A stretch of DNA of 64,000 nt from JAAYJK01 sp964501655 (GTDB lineage Bacteria; Bacillota; Syntrophomonadia; Syntrophomonadales; Syntrophomonadaceae), in assembly GCA_964501655.1 (NCBI GenBank), contig CAZCTN010000009.1, positions 1 through 64,000 on the forward strand. The letters run 5' to 3'. Below are positions 53,445 through 62,006 of the stretch, piece after piece; the stretch's first letter is position 1, and the number at the start of each line of letters is the position of its first letter. The notes beneath the pieces were generated by a model. It ran no database searches and was not told the origin of the DNA. It worked only from the letters and a program-made list of their open reading frames with translations. Position numbers and translations under genes: made by a program.

Positions 53445-55523
53445 TTGGCGGGTAATACCCTGATCATTGTTGAGTCGGCAGCCAAGGCCAAGACACTGGG
53501 GAAATTCTTGGGCAAAAACTACCGGATAAAAGCTTCAGTGGGACATGTCAAAGATCTGCCCAAAAGCAAGCTGGGCATAGATATAGAAAATGATTTTGAA
53601 CCCCGGTACATTACCATACGGGGTAAAGGAGACATATTAAAGGAGATCAAGGACGAGTCCCAGAAAGCGGACCGAGTGCTGCTGGCTACTGACCCGGATA
53701 GAGAGGGAGAAGCTATTGCCTGGCATCTGCAGACGGCTATGAAAATTCCGGATGGCTCCAGGTGCAGGATTGAGTTTAATGAGATTACCAAAGAGGCAGT
53801 TAAAAATGCCATAAAGAAAGCCCGCCCCATCGACATGAATCGAGTGAATGCCCAGCAGGCTCGAAGGATACTGGACCGCCTGGTGGGCTATAATCTCAGT
53901 CCCTTACTATGGAGTAAAGTCAGGAAAGGATTGAGTGCCGGCCGGGTGCAGTCGGTGGCAGTAAGGCTTATCTGCGAACGGGAGGAAGAGATCAACGACT
54001 TCCAGCCGGTAGAGTACTGGACAATGGAAGCACTGTTGAGTGACAGCCAAAAGAACCAGTTTAATGCCAGAGCAGCAATGTATATGAATGAACGGCTGGA
54101 GATTAGTTCGGAAGCTGAAAAAAATAAAATTGAAAAAGATATAAAACAGGCCTCCTTGAAGGTGGGCAAAATTGAAAAGAGAGAAAAGCGCAAGAGACCT
54201 AATCCTCCTTTCATTACCAGTACCTTGCAGCAGGAAGCTTCCAAAAGACTAAACTTTTACGCCAAAAGAACCATGCGCGTAGCCCAGGAATTGTATGAAG
54301 GATTATCTATCGGCAAGGAAGGAACTATAGGCCTGATAACTTATTTGAGGACCGATTCAACCAGGGTGGCTGGTGCGGCTCAGATTGAAGCACTGGAGTT
54401 TATTGCTTCTTCCTTTGGGAAGGAATATGCTCCGGATCAGCCTAACGAATATAAGAGCAGGAAAAGTGCCCAGGATGCCCATGAGGCTATCAGGCCAACC
54501 TCCGTCTATCGAACTCCTCAGAGCATAAAAGACTATCTGACCCGGGATCAATACCGGCTTTATAAACTGATATGGGACAGGTTTCTAGCCTGCCAAATGA
54601 CTCCGGCTATATTCGATACCATTGCGGTGGATATAAATGCTGGTGAGTATGTACTTAAGGCCAATTCATCCCGACTGAAGTTTCCAGGTTATAAGAAAGC
54701 ATATAACGACAGCGAGGAAGAGGAGATAAAAAATCCTATACCTGATTTAGAGCAGGGACAGGTGGTAAGTCTGCAGGAATTAAAATCCGAGCAGCATTTC
54801 ACCCAGCCGCCGCCCCGTTTCACCGAGGCCAGCCTGGTCAAACTGCTGGAAGAAAAAAATGTAGGTCGTCCTAGTACCTATGCGCCTATCATTGATACCA
54901 TTCTGCGCCGCAACTACGTTGAGAGGCAGAACAAAGCATTTGTGCCCACCGAATTGGGGATTATCGTTGTTGAGTTATTGAAAGACAACTTCTCCAATGT
55001 AGTAGGGGTGGAGTTTACAGCTCAAATGGAGGAGGAACTGGACCAGGTAGCCGATGGTAAAATGAAATGGAAGCAAGTTGTGCGTGACTTTTATGAACCT
55101 TTTTCCTCCGATATAGAAAAAGCCCAGATGCTGTTGGATAAGATAGAGATTAAAGACGAAGAAGCCGGCAAGGAGTGTGCCCTATGTGGCCGACCGCTGC
55201 TAATAAAACATGGCCGATTCGGCAAGTTCCTGGCCTGTTCAGGATTTCCGGAATGCCGGCATACTGAATCATTTAATGAAGAGGTAGGAGTTGACTGTCC
55301 ATACTGCGGTGGTGCCATAATAGCTCTCAGGAGCAAGAAGGGCCGCAGGTTTTACGGATGCAGCAATTACCCGGAGTGCAATTTCAGGTCCTGGAACCAA
55401 CCCACCGGAGAAAAGTGCCCGCAGTGCGGGGATGCTCTGGTGGCAAAGGCCAGTAAGGGCAACAGCCCCAAGGTGGTATGTCAAAACCAGGGATGCGGTT
55501 ATAAAAAGGATGATCTAGATTGA
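53445..55523 (+). CDS. topA: DNA topoisomerase I
   Basis: A 692-aa type IA topoisomerase relaxing negative supercoils. TOPRIM (LIIVESAAKAKTLGKFLG; DPDREGEAIAWHL), the active-site Tyr in GLITYLRTDSTR (about 296), and three C-terminal C4 zinc fingers (starting CALCG, CPYCG, CPQCG). The start is the TTG at 53445, 4 nt after GGTGAT; the upstream GTG at 53436 is part of that site. trmFO overlaps the stop. Confidence 0.95.
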   Translation: MAGNTLIIVESAAKAKTLGKFLGKNYRIKASVGHVKDLPKSKLGIDIENDFEPRYITIRGKGDILKEIKDESQKADRVLLATDPDREGEAIAWHLQTAMKIPDGSRCRIEFNEITKEAVKNAIKKARPIDMNRVNAQQARRILDRLVGYNLSPLLWSKVRKGLSAGRVQSVAVRLICEREEEINDFQPVEYWTMEALLSDSQKNQFNARAAMYMNERLEISSEAEKNKIEKDIKQASLKVGKIEKREKRKRPNPPFITSTLQQEASKRLNFYAKRTMRVAQELYEGLSIGKEGTIGLITYLRTDSTRVAGAAQIEALEFIASSFGKEYAPDQPNEYKSRKSAQDAHEAIRPTSVYRTPQSIKDYLTRDQYRLYKLIWDRFLACQMTPAIFDTIAVDINAGEYVLKANSSRLKFPGYKKAYNDSEEEEIKNPIPDLEQGQVVSLQELKSEQHFTQPPPRFTEASLVKLLEEKNVGRPSTYAPIIDTILRRNYVERQNKAFVPTELGIIVVELLKDNFSNVVGVEFTAQMEEELDQVADGKMKWKQVVRDFYEPFSSDIEKAQMLLDKIEIKDEEAGKECALCGRPLLIKHGRFGKFLACSGFPECRHTESFNEEVGVDCPYCGGAIIALRSKKGRRFYGCSNYPECNFRSWNQPTGEKCPQCGDALVAKASKGNSPKVVCQNQGCGYKKDDLD

Positions 55524-56830
55524 ATCAGGTTAGTATCATAGGGGGAGGGCTGGCCGGTAGCGAAGCCGCACATTTTCTAGCTGGCAGGGGCTGTTCGGTA
55601 AGACTCTTCGAGATGCGGCCTGCCAAGAGCACCCCGATTCATAAAACCGGGGACCTGGCCGAATTGGTTTGCAGCAACTCCCTTAAATCAGAACTGGAAG
55701 ATACGGCCCAGGGTTTGCTGAAGCAGGAGATGAGAAGATTAGGGTCGTTATTGCTTGCCTGCGCCGAGCAAGCTCGAGTTCCAGCCGGTTCCGCACTGGC
55801 AGTAGACCGGCGGCTGTTTTCTTCCCTGGTGACAGAAAGAATAGAAAAAATGGGCAATATACAAATTATCCGGGAGGAAATTACCCGTATACCTGATCAA
55901 GGCACAGCGATAATTGCTACCGGACCATTGACTTCGGATACCCTGGCCGGCGAATTGCAGAAGATAACCGGAGAGGAACATCTGTATTTCTATGATGCGA
56001 TTGCCCCCAGCGTTACCCTGGAAAGTGTTGACCTGGATAAGGTGTTCAAGGCCTCCAGGTACGGCAAGGGTACAGACGATTATTACAACTGCCCCATGGA
56101 CCAGGTACAGTATGAAGGCTTTTATAAGCGCCTGGTGGAAGCCGATGCCTATGCGGGACATAGTATAGACAAGCAAATGGTTTTTGAGTCCTGCATGCCC
56201 ATAGAGGCTGCTGCCTCCCGAGGGAGGGAAACCCTCAGGTACGGCCCCATGCGTCCGGTGGGACTGACAGATCCTGCCACCAGCAAACGCCCATATGCAG
56301 TAGTTCAGCTTCGGCAGGAAGATAAAGCGGGGCAGGTCTTTGGTCTGGTGGGATTTCAGACCCGGCTGAAATGGTCCGAACAGCAGGAGATATTCAAATT
56401 GATACCCGGTCTGGAAAACGCTGAATTCGTGAGATACGGGGTTATGCACCGTAATACTTTCATTAACAGTCCACAAATTCTGGAGGTCTCCCTGCAATTC
56501 AGAAATCGGCCCGGATTGCTTTTGGCCGGCCAAATCACCGGTGTTGAAGGATACATGGAATCGGCGGCTACAGGAATTATCGCCGGCATTAATGCTTGGC
56601 GGATATTGAATGGGAAACAGCCCCTGGCTCCTCCCAAGACTACCATGATAGGTGCTTTGCTTGATTTTATCAGCAATTCAGAAAGCAAAAGTTTTCAGCC
56701 GATAAATGCTAATTTCGGCATATTACCGCCTCTGGAAAGCAAAATTAAGGACAAAAAACTAAGGTACCGAAACTATGTGGGACGTTCGTTAGAGGATATA
56801 GACAAGTTTTCAGAATTGTTTCCGAAATAG
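55520..56830 (+). CDS. trmFO: tRNA m5U54 methyltransferase TrmFO
   Basis: A 436-aa folate/FAD-dependent enzyme making ribothymidine at U54. FAD site GGGLAGSEAAHFLA (about 6-19), FEMRP, ELVCSNSLKS (about 48), and GVEGYMESAATGI (about 335). The start is a TTG inside the topA stop (ATTGA), a 4-nt overlap that implies coupled translation. Confidence 0.95.
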   Translation: MNQVSIIGGGLAGSEAAHFLAGRGCSVRLFEMRPAKSTPIHKTGDLAELVCSNSLKSELEDTAQGLLKQEMRRLGSLLLACAEQARVPAGSALAVDRRLFSSLVTERIEKMGNIQIIREEITRIPDQGTAIIATGPLTSDTLAGELQKITGEEHLYFYDAIAPSVTLESVDLDKVFKASRYGKGTDDYYNCPMDQVQYEGFYKRLVEADAYAGHSIDKQMVFESCMPIEAAASRGRETLRYGPMRPVGLTDPATSKRPYAVVQLRQEDKAGQVFGLVGFQTRLKWSEQQEIFKLIPGLENAEFVRYGVMHRNTFINSPQILEVSLQFRNRPGLLLAGQITGVEGYMESAATGIIAGINAWRILNGKQPLAPPKTTMIGALLDFISNSESKSFQPINANFGILPPLESKIKDKKLRYRNYVGRSLEDIDKFSELFPK

Positions 56831-56878
56831 TTGTAAAACCCGTCCGCATATGCTAGCATTTTTGCTAGAGGACTAATA

Positions 56879-57805
56879 ATGGCGGGAGTAATAGTCGTGT
56901 TGAGCAAACATTTAAACGCTTTTTTTGATTATCTGATGATTGAAAAGAGCGCATCCAAGCTAACAATATCAGGTTACAATAAGGATTTGCATCAATTTCT
57001 GGAATTTGCTGCCAGCAAATACCAGGTGGCCTGGGAAGAGGTGGAGAGCCGGCATCTGGATCACAGGACAGCCCGGGAGTACCTGGCTTTTTTGCAGTCT
57101 CGCGGGTTAAGCCGGGCGACTATGGCCAGAAAATTGGCTGCCTTAAGATCCTTCACCAAGTACCTGTGCCGGGAAGGTATACTTGGCAGCAACCCTATTG
57201 CCGCAGTTTCTACCCCTAAACAAGATCAGCGCTTGCCTAAATTCCTCTATCCCATGGAGGTTCAGGTGCTTATGGACGCACCGGACGTAAGTACTCCTCT
57301 GGGCAGCAGAGATTGGGCGGTTATGGAAACCCTCTATGCTGCTGGTTTGCGGGTGAGCGAACTGGTGGGCATGAACATAGGGGACATGGATTTTGACGAA
57401 GGGCTGATTAAGGTAGTGGGAAAGGGAAGCAAGGAGCGGATAATACCCCTGGGAGGGAAGGCTCGGGAATCCCTGCTGCATTATTTAAAGCATCGGGAGC
57501 GGATGCTGAATCGGCAACAAAAGACATCTGAAGCGGTATTTTTAAATAAATACGCTGAAAGGTTATCGGCCCGCAGTGTAAGAAATATCATAAACAAGTA
57601 CATGCAGCAAGCCGCAATTAACCAGAAAATAAGTCCGCATACCATGAGACATTCTTTTGCTACCCATTTGTTGAATGCCGGGGCAGACCTGCGATCAGTT
57701 CAGGAACTGCTGGGGCATGTGAAATTATCTACAACCCAGATATACACTCATCTAACCCGTGAGAGCATTAAGGAGATACATAAAAACTCATTACCCCGGA
57801 GGTGA
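56879..57805 (+). CDS. xerC: Tyrosine recombinase XerC
   Basis: A 308-aa site-specific recombinase for chromosome dimer resolution at dif. The N-terminal SAM-like core-binding domain (about 15-105) precedes the catalytic domain with Arg in AAGLRVSELVG (about 159), GKGSKERIIP, HTMRHSFATHLL, LLGHVKLSTTQIYTHL (catalytic Tyr). AGAGG is upstream of the ATG at 56879; a GTG at 56897 after GGGAG is an alternative. hslV starts 4 nt after the stop. Confidence 0.92.
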   Translation: MAGVIVVLSKHLNAFFDYLMIEKSASKLTISGYNKDLHQFLEFAASKYQVAWEEVESRHLDHRTAREYLAFLQSRGLSRATMARKLAALRSFTKYLCREGILGSNPIAAVSTPKQDQRLPKFLYPMEVQVLMDAPDVSTPLGSRDWAVMETLYAAGLRVSELVGMNIGDMDFDEGLIKVVGKGSKERIIPLGGKARESLLHYLKHRERMLNRQQKTSEAVFLNKYAERLSARSVRNIINKYMQQAAINQKISPHTMRHSFATHLLNAGADLRSVQELLGHVKLSTTQIYTHLTRESIKEIHKNSLPRR

Positions 57806-57809
57806 AAAA

Positions 57810-58355
57810 TTGTTTAAAGCAACCACTATCGTCGCAGTGAGGAAAAACGGCAGGACGGCCATAGCTGGTGACGGACAGGTAACAATGGGGCAGAATACCG
57901 TTATGAAGCATAATGCCAGCAAGATCCGCAGGCTGTACGAGGGGAAAGTTGTGGCAGGTTTTGCCGGATCAGTAGCCGATGCCTTTACCTTATACGGCAA
58001 GTTTGAAGAAAAACTGAAAGAGTATGGAGGAAATCTGACCCGGGCGGCAGTGGAACTGGCCAAGGAATGGAGATCTGATCGGGTATTGAGGAAGCTGGAA
58101 GCCCTGCTGATTGTGGCTGATCAGGAGAAAATGTTCGTCTTATCCGGCAGCGGCGAGTTGATTGAGCCTGATGACGGGATAATAGCTATTGGCTCGGGGG
58201 GAAGTTACGCCCTGGCAGCAGCCAGAGCCCTGTACAGGTTTACCGACCTTGATTCCCGGGATATCGTTCAGGAAGCTATGAAGATAGCATCAGAAATATG
58301 CGTTTTTACCAATGACCACATTTCGGTGGAAGAATTGGTTCAAGAACTGCAATGA
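57810..58355 (+). CDS. hslV: ATP-dependent protease subunit HslV (ClpQ)
   Basis: A 181-aa proteasome-like peptidase. After a short MFKA propeptide the predicted catalytic Thr starts TTIVAVRKNG. Thr, not the Ser of Bacillus ClpQ, is the nucleophile. GDGQVTMGQNTVMK and the sodium-site IGSGGSYALAAARAL (about 130) are typical. The start is the TTG at 57810, 7 nt after GGAGG; the longer frame from 57759 overlaps xerC and is not needed. Confidence 0.94.
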   Translation: MFKATTIVAVRKNGRTAIAGDGQVTMGQNTVMKHNASKIRRLYEGKVVAGFAGSVADAFTLYGKFEEKLKEYGGNLTRAAVELAKEWRSDRVLRKLEALLIVADQEKMFVLSGSGELIEPDDGIIAIGSGGSYALAAARALYRFTDLDSRDIVQEAMKIASEICVFTNDHISVEELVQELQ

Positions 58356-58368
58356 GGAGGTTTTATTT

Positions 58369-59769
58369 CTGCACAACCTGACCCCAAAAGAGATAGTCTT
58401 GGAATTGGATAAACATATTATCGGACAGCATGAAGCCAAAAAAGCAGTCGCTATTGCTTTACGCAACCGGTATCGAAGGAAAAAGCTGTCCAGCGAACTG
58501 CGGGAAGAAATATATCCCAAGAATATTATTATGATTGGCTCAACCGGAGTCGGTAAAACTGAGATTGCCCGCAGGCTGGCCCGGATGGTGAAGGCGCCGT
58601 TTATCAAGGTGGAGGCCAGCAAATTTACGGAAATCGGATATGTAGGTCGAGATGTAGATTCTATGATTAGAGATTTACTCGAAACCTCTATTCGCATGGT
58701 TAAACAAGAAAAACTCGAGGAGGTGGAGGATAAGGGCAGAGTAATAGCCGAGGAGCGGATAGTTGACTATATTCTTCCTTTGCCCCGGAAAAAGAAACGG
58801 GTTCCGAATAACCCCCTGGAATTGCTTTTGGGTCCAGGAGAAAATAGTTCGGAAGTAATAGAGGAAGATGATCCGCGGCGTAAACAGATTTTGGAACAGA
58901 GGGAGATCCTTCAGCAAAAAATCTCCCGGTTGGAGATGGAAGAGGAAATCATTGAAGTTGAAGTAGAAGAACGCACCCCTTCCTTCATGGAGATCATTTC
59001 CGGTTCTGGGGTAGAGGAAATGGGCGTAAATCTTCAGGATATGTTCGGCAATCTGATGCCCAGGAAAAAGAAGAAACGCAAAGTCACTGTGGGTGAAGCC
59101 CGGAAAATACTGACCGCAGAAGAGGCTCAGCAATTGATAGACATGGACGAAGTCTATCGCCTGGCCATAGAAAGAGTGGAACAGGATGGCATTATATTTC
59201 TGGACGAGATCGACAAGATAGCTGGTAAAGAGAGCTCTTATGGACCTGATGTATCACGGGGGGGTGTGCAAAGGGATATTCTACCAATAGTGGAAGGGGC
59301 AACTGTTACGACCAAATACGGACCGGTTAAAACGGACCATATTCTATTTATTGCCGCTGGAGCATTTCACACTAGCAAGCCATGCGATTTAATTCCGGAA
59401 CTGCAAGGCAGGTTTCCCATCAGAGTTGAATTGGATGGCTTGAGCGAAGAAGATCTGACCAGAATATTGAGGGAGCCTTATAATTCGTTGATCAAACAGT
59501 ATTCAGCCTTGTTGTCCACCGAGGGAGTACAGGTGGAATTCACCGATGAAGCAATACAGAGCATTGCCCGCATAGCTTATTCAGTAAACTCCAAAACCGA
59601 AAATATTGGAGCCAGAAGATTGCACACGGTTATGGAAAAGGTGCTGGAAGAGCTTATGTTTACTGCTCCGGACCTGAAGGGTCAGGAGTTGATAATTGAC
59701 CAAGCCTATGTTCAGGAAAAATTGGAACCCATTTTGCATGATGACGACCTGAGCAGATATATTTTGTAG
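58369..59769 (+). CDS. hslU: ATPase subunit HslU (ClpY), probable CUG start
   Basis: A 466-aa AAA+ unfoldase partnering HslV. Walker A GSTGVGKTEIARRLA (about 56), an I domain in the middle, Walker B IIFLDEIDKIA (about 273) and sensor 2 near GARRLHTVME. The only start fitting the strong AGGAGG (58355-58360, spacing 8) is a CTG at 58369. It gives an N-terminus LHNLTPKEIV, identical in length to E. coli MSEMTPREIV. An ATG at 58312 would add 19 residues overlapping hslV and lacks a ribosome binding site. Confidence 0.92.
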   Translation: MHNLTPKEIVLELDKHIIGQHEAKKAVAIALRNRYRRKKLSSELREEIYPKNIIMIGSTGVGKTEIARRLARMVKAPFIKVEASKFTEIGYVGRDVDSMIRDLLETSIRMVKQEKLEEVEDKGRVIAEERIVDYILPLPRKKKRVPNNPLELLLGPGENSSEVIEEDDPRRKQILEQREILQQKISRLEMEEEIIEVEVEERTPSFMEIISGSGVEEMGVNLQDMFGNLMPRKKKKRKVTVGEARKILTAEEAQQLIDMDEVYRLAIERVEQDGIIFLDEIDKIAGKESSYGPDVSRGGVQRDILPIVEGATVTTKYGPVKTDHILFIAAGAFHTSKPCDLIPELQGRFPIRVELDGLSEEDLTRILREPYNSLIKQYSALLSTEGVQVEFTDEAIQSIARIAYSVNSKTENIGARRLHTVMEKVLEELMFTAPDLKGQELIIDQAYVQEKLEPILHDDDLSRYIL

Positions 59770-59781
59770 GAGGTAGTTGAA

Positions 59782-60564
59782 GTGCCAAAGTCTTTGTTAG
59801 AAAAATCCCGTTCAATAAATAAAACCCTGCAAAAGATTGGCGGCAATCCCGTTAATTTTTATGAAATAGCCGAGGTGCTGGCCGTAAACCTGGAGTGCAG
59901 TGTTTTTATAGTGGGTAGGAGAGGCCAGGTTTCAGGTTATGCTTTTCATGAGGGAGTGCCGTGTATAGGGATCGATGAATTAAAAAGCCATGTGGAAAGA
60001 TTCCCGGAGAGCTTTAACCAGGAATTCACCAACATCCAGGAAACCCAGACCAATGTTACCATGGAGCCAGGACGCAAATGTCTGTTTAACTATAACTACG
60101 GTGAATGCAACTGTTCTCATAGGCTCTGGTCAATTACGCCGGTATTCGGAGGGGCCAAGCGCATAGGAACTCTTATTCTGGTAAGGGATAGGGAAAGATT
60201 TACCGATGAAGATATTGTATTGGCTGAATACGGTGCTATCGTGGTCGCCAATGAGATAATGCGCATGACTTCCGAACGTATTGAAGAACAGGCTCGCAAA
60301 AAGGCATCAGTACAAATAGCACTGGCTACCCTGTCCTATTCGGAAAAGGGAGCTATAGAACATATACTGGCTGAGCTGGATGGGACTGAAGGTCTTCTGG
60401 TTGCCAGCAGAATAGCTGATAAGGTGGGGATAACCCGCTCGGTAATTGTAAGTGCGCTCAGAAAGTTTGAAAGCGCGGGAGTCATCGAATCCAGATCCCT
60501 GGGAATGAAGGGTACATACATTAAAGTGCTCAATGATTATCTGTTTGAAGAATTGAGAAAATAA
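59782..60564 (+). CDS. codY: GTP-sensing transcriptional regulator CodY
   Basis: A 260-aa global repressor of stationary-phase and nitrogen genes, sensing GTP and branched-chain amino acids. N-terminal GAF domain (about 1-155), C-terminal winged HTH with ASRIADKVGITRSVIVSALRKFESAGVIESRS (helices about 203-235), split here only by length. The start is a GTG, 8 nt after AGGAGG. It ends the dprA-to-codY run, with a terminator after it. Confidence 0.95.
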   Translation: MPKSLLEKSRSINKTLQKIGGNPVNFYEIAEVLAVNLECSVFIVGRRGQVSGYAFHEGVPCIGIDELKSHVERFPESFNQEFTNIQETQTNVTMEPGRKCLFNYNYGECNCSHRLWSITPVFGGAKRIGTLILVRDRERFTDEDIVLAEYGAIVVANEIMRMTSERIEEQARKKASVQIALATLSYSEKGAIEHILAELDGTEGLLVASRIADKVGITRSVIVSALRKFESAGVIESRSLGMKGTYIKVLNDYLFEELRK

Positions 60565-60597
60565 ATCGGCACTAGATAATAATCCTATATCATACTT

Positions 60598-60631
60598 AAG
60601 GCTGATCGCTGAGATCATCCTTATTTTTTTT
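60598..60631 (+). terminator. Rho-independent terminator after codY
   Basis: AAGG-C-TGATC pairs with GATCA-T-CCTT (one internal mismatch), loop GCTGA, followed by A and eight Ts. Confidence 0.85.
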
Positions 60632-60766
60632 GCTCCCAAAGACCGACATGAGGCGGGCCTAAACTACCAAAATGTATAGGAATATCTACCCATTTTACAA
60701 TTTAAAGGAGGAATTAAAACAATTAAAGTCGAAAAGACTAAATTGTGGATAACATGGGGAAAGAAG

Positions 60767-61195
60767 GTGGATAAAATACTGGACAGGATATTGAATTCAG
60801 GAAGGGAACAATTGCTGATTAAGGCCATGGATGCGGCCAGTTTGCGCAATGATGTTATTGCCAACAACATTGCCAACGTAGACACTCCTGATTTCAAGAA
60901 AAGTGAAGTCAGTTTCTCGGATAAGATCAGAGACGTCCTATTAAATCAAAGCATTCACATAAAATTAGAATTAACCGATAAAAGACATTTAACTGGATCC
61001 AATAGTCCTGGTATACAGACAATTAGACCGGAGATACTGTCCTGTGATAGCAGCACTTACCGCAATGATGGAAATAATGTTGATATTGATGTGGAAATGG
61101 CTGAACTGACCAAAAACAAAATATTTTATGATGCCATGGGGCAGAGCATAAGCAACGAGATCAAGCTGCTGCGGCTGGCTATAGAAAGAGGTTAG
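60767..61195 (+). CDS. flgB: Flagellar basal-body rod protein FlgB
   Basis: A 142-aa proximal rod subunit exported by the flagellar type III system. The conserved ASLRNDVIANNIANVDTPDFK motif (about 23-42) and the C-terminal heptad region are present. I chose the GTG at 60767 by family length. A very strong AAAGGAGG at 60704-60711 is followed, in the same frame, by ATT at 60722 and TTG at 60743, so a longer product is possible. First gene of the fla/che operon, directly after codY as in Bacillus. Confidence 0.88.
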   Translation: MDKILDRILNSGREQLLIKAMDAASLRNDVIANNIANVDTPDFKKSEVSFSDKIRDVLLNQSIHIKLELTDKRHLTGSNSPGIQTIRPEILSCDSSTYRNDGNNVDIDVEMAELTKNKIFYDAMGQSISNEIKLLRLAIERG

Positions 61196-61200
61196 GTAAG

Positions 61201-61659
61201 ATGGCTTTTTTGAATTGTATAGATGTAAGTGCATCAGGTTTAACTGCTCAAAGGCTACGGATGGATACTATAGCCAGTAACATGGCCAATGCCGAAACCG
61301 TTCGAAGCGCTGATGGAACTGGTCCTTACCGCAGGCAGGTAGTGGTCTTCCAGGCTCGTGATAACGATAATTCTCTTAGCAGCTTCCGGGGTGTACTTAA
61401 TAGGGAGATAGCCTCCTCCGGAGTTGGGGTTCGAGTAAAGGAAATCAGGTCACTGACTGAAGACGAAGCTCCTTTTCGTCTGGTCTATGAGCCGGGGCAC
61501 CCGGACGCGGATGAGAATGGTTATGTCAAATATCCCAATGTTAACATTGTAGAAGAAATGATCAACATGATTTCATCGACCAGGGCATTCGAAGCTAATT
61601 CCAAGGTGATTGAGGCCAGCAGAAATATGGCTATGCGTGCTCTGGATATTGGCAGATAG
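61201..61659 (+). CDS. flgC: Flagellar basal-body rod protein FlgC
   Basis: A 152-aa proximal rod subunit. The N-terminal rod signature (ASGLTAQRLRMDTIASNMANAET is its region, about 10-32) and the C-terminal NIVEEMINMISSTRAFEAN (about 117) match the family. It starts 5 nt after flgB. Confidence 0.95.
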   Translation: MAFLNCIDVSASGLTAQRLRMDTIASNMANAETVRSADGTGPYRRQVVVFQARDNDNSLSSFRGVLNREIASSGVGVRVKEIRSLTEDEAPFRLVYEPGHPDADENGYVKYPNVNIVEEMINMISSTRAFEANSKVIEASRNMAMRALDIGR

Positions 61660-61671
61660 AAGGGTTGGTGA

Positions 61672-61983
61672 ATGGAGATGGGTGTATTACACGCTGGCAG
61701 CGTAACTGCAATGAATCCCAATATCATCAATAGTCCTGACCGGAGAAGCGAAGGGACTGCAGACAAGAACTTCCTTAATTATCTTCATGAAGCACTAAAC
61801 CAGGTAAACAGCTATCAGCAGGAAGCTACCCAAAGTGCTGCAAATCTGGCCATTGGTAACAACCAGTACCTGCATGACACCACTATTGCTTACGAAAAAG
61901 CAATCCTGGCTCTGCAGCTCACGGTGGAAATCAGAAACAAGCTGGTAAGCGCTTATGAAGAGATTATGAGAATGCAGTTATAG
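61672..61983 (+). CDS. fliE: Flagellar hook-basal body protein FliE
   Basis: A 103-aa MS ring-rod junction protein. The conserved C-terminal half (ALNQVNSYQQEAT, ALQLTVEIRNKLVSAYEEIMRM) is diagnostic, with the usual length. The ATG at 61672 has GGTTGGTGA upstream; an in-frame ATG two codons later is an alternative. Confidence 0.93.
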   Translation: MEMGVLHAGSVTAMNPNIINSPDRRSEGTADKNFLNYLHEALNQVNSYQQEATQSAANLAIGNNQYLHDTTIAYEKAILALQLTVEIRNKLVSAYEEIMRMQL

Positions 61984-62006
61984 TAATCTTGGTTGGGAGT
62001 TGAACG

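Noticed and set aside
60632..60760. Sigma-D (flagellar) promoter before flgB
   Set aside because: TAAA is present near 60660, but no GCCGATAT-like -10 follows at 15 nt.
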